A model generated the notes under the pieces. That model ran no database searches. It saw only the letters and a program-made list of their open reading frames with translations, and had not been told where the DNA came from. Below, in pieces: positions 15,186 through 16,822 of a DNA stretch of 16,822 nt (the stretch's first letter is position 1; every line of letters starts with the position of its first letter). Position numbers and translations under genes: made by a program. The DNA is taken from the NCBI GenBank assembly GCA_903821805.1, contig CAIJNA010000068.1, positions 1-16,822 on the forward strand, written 5' to 3'. The DNA is from an uncultured Campylobacterota bacterium. GTDB taxonomy: Bacteria; Campylobacterota; Campylobacteria; Campylobacterales; Arcobacteraceae.

Positions 15186-15963
15186 TAGTTACAATCTTTT
15201 TCATTTCAATAATAGCTTTTTCTAGCCCTGTAAATACACTTCTTGCGATGATGCTTTGACCAATATTGAGCTCACTTATTGAAGAAATACTTGAAATAAG
15301 CTTTACATTTTGATAGTTTAATCCATGACCAGCGGCAACTTTTAGACCAACTTTATCGCCAAAATTAGCACTATTTTTGATCTCGTTTAGGCTGTATTCT
15401 AGCTTGCTTGCGAGTTCATTTCTAGATAATTCAAGCTCTTTTATAGTGTGATGAGTTTTGTTTAAGCCACTAAAAAGCATCGCATAAATATTTGCAAAAG
15501 TTCCAGTGTGAAGCTCGATCCATTCAACTTCAAGTTCTTTTGAAAGCTCAATAATATCTTCTTTTGGATCAATAAATAAAGAAACTTCAATACCATGATC
15601 GTGCAATTTCGATACAACTTTTTTGATCTGTTCAAAATTATTTTTTACATCAAGTCCACCTTCGGTTGTAACCTCAGCTCTATTTTCAGGCACAAGCGTA
15701 GCTCTGTGAGGTAATAACTCACATACAATATCTATGATTTCATCATTAATACTGCACTCTAAATTCACAGGAAGAGCTGAAATGTTGATAATATTTTTCG
15801 CATCATCATCGCAAATATGTCTTCTATCTTCCCTTAAGTGAATTGTGATTTGATCTGCTCCACTAATTTTGCAAATAGGAACAGCGTCGAGTGGATTTGG
15901 ATCATTAATTTTTCTGGCTTCCCTTAAAACAGCTATATGGTCGATGTTGACTCCAAGTAACAT
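15178..15963 (-). CDS. pdxJ: Pyridoxine 5'-phosphate synthase PdxJ
   Basis: A TIM-barrel enzyme that joins 3-amino-2-oxopropyl phosphate and 1-deoxy-D-xylulose 5-phosphate to pyridoxine 5'-phosphate. From the ATG at 15963 it has 261 residues. Markers are LGVNIDHIAVLREARK (start of the barrel), DAVPICKISGADQITIHLREDRRHI, VNLECS, VPENRAEVTTEGGLDV (catalytic Glu region), VSLFIDP, EWIELHTG, KVAAGHGLNYQNV and LNIGQSIIARSVF (phosphate loop). An in-frame TTG two codons upstream abuts AAGGA, whereas the ATG is 6 nt from it, so the ATG is chosen. It heads a pdxJ-pdxA pair catalysing successive steps. Confidence 0.97.
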   Translation of the reverse strand: MLLGVNIDHIAVLREARKINDPNPLDAVPICKISGADQITIHLREDRRHICDDDAKNIINISALPVNLECSINDEIIDIVCELLPHRATLVPENRAEVTTEGGLDVKNNFEQIKKVVSKLHDHGIEVSLFIDPKEDIIELSKELEVEWIELHTGTFANIYAMLFSGLNKTHHTIKELELSRNELASKLEYSLNEIKNSANFGDKVGLKVAAGHGLNYQNVKLISSISSISELNIGQSIIARSVFTGLEKAIIEMKKIVTND

Positions 15964-15969
15964 TTGCAA

Positions 15970-15974
15970 TCCTT
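15970..15974 (-). promoter_or_regulatory. Ribosome binding site deciding the pdxJ start
   Basis: AAGGA on the minus strand lies 6 nt before ATG 15963-15961 and directly abuts the competing TTG at 15969. It therefore supports the ATG. Confidence 0.7.
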
Positions 15975-16032
15975 TTTGTAATTCTCTTGTAATGTTTGAT
16001 TTTAGCCAAAAGGTACTTACAATCTTAATCGC

Positions 16033-16060
16033 AGTATATAAACTTTTTGGATAAAATCAA
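16033..16060 (-). promoter_or_regulatory. Predicted promoter of pdxJ-pdxA
   Basis: On the minus strand TTGATT (16060-16055) and TATACT (16038-16033) are separated by 16 bp, a fair sigma-70-type match. Transcription would start near 16026, giving a leader of about 60 nt. The opposite strand of the same 124-bp gap holds TATAAA at 16037-16042, a possible -10 for the downstream ftsH-like gene, without a clear -35. Confidence 0.4.
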
Positions 16061-16087
16061 CAAGTTTAAAAATTCAAAGAGGATAAT

Positions 16088-16822
16088 ATGTTCCAAAAAT
16101 TTAAAGATTTACAAAATAAAACAAATAAAAAATATATGCAATTTAGTAATAATTCAAACCTTACAGATAACGATAAAAATTTAAGATTCATGATCATAAG
16201 TGCTCTTATATTAGTTGTTCTTTTGATTTATGTATTAGTTAAAAGCAATCTTATAGCTTTTAATGGCAAGTATATATCTATTACAATTTTTATCATAATG
16301 TTTGCTATTACTGCTTTTTATATCAAGCAATACAAAGGGAAAATTATTGATTTGTTTACCAAGACTAGGTTTGTAAATGAACCAGAAAGAGTCCAATCAG
16401 GTACGCCGAATAATACAGTATCTGGTCAAAAAGCAGAAGTATCTTCCCAAATAGAGCCTATAAGTTCGAGTATTAAATTTAGTGATATTGCAGGAATTGA
16501 GACAATAAAAGAAGAGCTAGAAGAGATAGTAGATTTTTTGCATTATCCAAAAAAATATACATCTTTTGGCGCAACTTTACCTAAAGGTGTATTACTAGTA
16601 GGTCCTCCAGGTGTTGGAAAAACTCTTATTGCAAGAGCAGTCGCTGGAGAAGCTGATGTTCCATTTTTTTATCAGAGTGGTGCTAGCTTTGTTCATATTT
16701 ATGTAGGAATGGGTGCTAAAAGGGTCAAAGAATTATTCCAAAAAGCAAAGAGCATGGCCCCTTCTATTATTTTTATCGATGAAATAGATGCTGTTGGAAA
16801 AAGCAGAAATGGTGGGAATAAT
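16088..16822 (+). CDS. FtsH-like membrane AAA+ protein with a short inter-helix loop (3' end off the window)
   Basis: The first 245 codons of an FtsH-family protein; the window ends inside the ATPase. The ATG at 16088 follows an AGAGGATAAT ribosome site. After about 32 cytoplasmic residues come two membrane helices (about 34-51 and 63-79), joined by only some 10 residues. Canonical FtsH has about 70 periplasmic residues there. A Ser/Gln-rich linker (about 97-128) leads to the AAA+ domain. This contains FSDIAGIETIKEELEEIVDFL, Walker A GPPGVGKT (172-179), the pore motif with Tyr205-Val-Gly where FtsH has Phe-Val-Gly, and Walker B IIFIDEIDAVG (227-237). Whether the M41 zinc protease domain follows cannot be seen. 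It may be the second FtsH-like ATPase known in some Campylobacterota rather than the housekeeping FtsH. Confidence 0.85.
   Translation, partial: MFQKFKDLQNKTNKKYMQFSNNSNLTDNDKNLRFMIISALILVVLLIYVLVKSNLIAFNGKYISITIFIIMFAITAFYIKQYKGKIIDLFTKTRFVNEPERVQSGTPNNTVSGQKAEVSSQIEPISSSIKFSDIAGIETIKEELEEIVDFLHYPKKYTSFGATLPKGVLLVGPPGVGKTLIARAVAGEADVPFFYQSGASFVHIYVGMGAKRVKELFQKAKSMAPSIIFIDEIDAVGKSRNGGNN

Overview
The window is a dense, AT-rich bacterial chromosome segment, best read as Campylobacterota (Epsilonproteobacteria). The reasons are the hydABCDE-type uptake hydrogenase operon with a cytochrome b subunit and HypF-like hydE, the neighbourhood of an M23 peptidase, lpxC and a divergent tsaB, the gatC-dependent indirect tRNA amidation route, de novo NAD synthesis by nadA/nadC, and DXP-independent entry to vitamin B6 by pdxJ/pdxA. 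The genus cannot be fixed from sequence alone; a Sulfurimonas- or Arcobacter-like relative is a guess.

Layout. (1) 1-5413, minus strand: a hydrogenase operon transcribed hydA-hydB-hydC-hydD-hydE, with hydE cut by the window's left edge. HydA (Tat-exported Fe-S subunit), HydB (NiFe catalytic subunit) and HydC (di-heme cytochrome b) would form a periplasm-facing, quinone-reducing H2 uptake complex. HydD is the protease that removes the HydB C-terminal tail. HydE looks like a reduced HypF-related maturation factor. (2) 5414-5648: the hyd promoter region, with a perfect 24-bp palindrome overlapping a consensus -10 box. (3) 5649-13083, minus strand: a tightly packed nine-gene run, nadA-nadC-DHH phosphoesterase-M23 peptidase-lpxC-tsaB-like-tgt-gatC-arsC/yffB-like. 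It mixes NAD synthesis, envelope building and tRNA modification or aminoacylation. Gaps are 36 bp or less, so it is probably one or a few overlapping transcription units. (4) 13084-13256: a divergent promoter region with an 18-bp inverted repeat in the nadA promoter and a TTG-initiated ruvB on the other side. (5) 13257-14282, plus: ruvB, whose 3' end overlaps that of the convergent pdxA by 12 bp. (6) 14271-15963, minus: pdxJ-pdxA, overlapping by 8 bp. (7) 15964-16087: a divergent promoter region. (8) 16088-16822, plus: the first 245 codons of an FtsH-like membrane AAA+ protein with an unusually short loop between its two membrane helices; it continues beyond the window.

No tRNA or rRNA genes, CRISPR arrays, insertion sequences or phage genes were seen. 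No intergenic gap exceeds 300 bp. The window is mostly conserved core metabolism and shows no obvious new multi-gene system. The points most worth a second look are the degenerate HypF zinc-finger in HydE, an Asn replacing a proximal-cluster Cys in HydA, the two promoter palindromes, and the short-loop FtsH-like protein.
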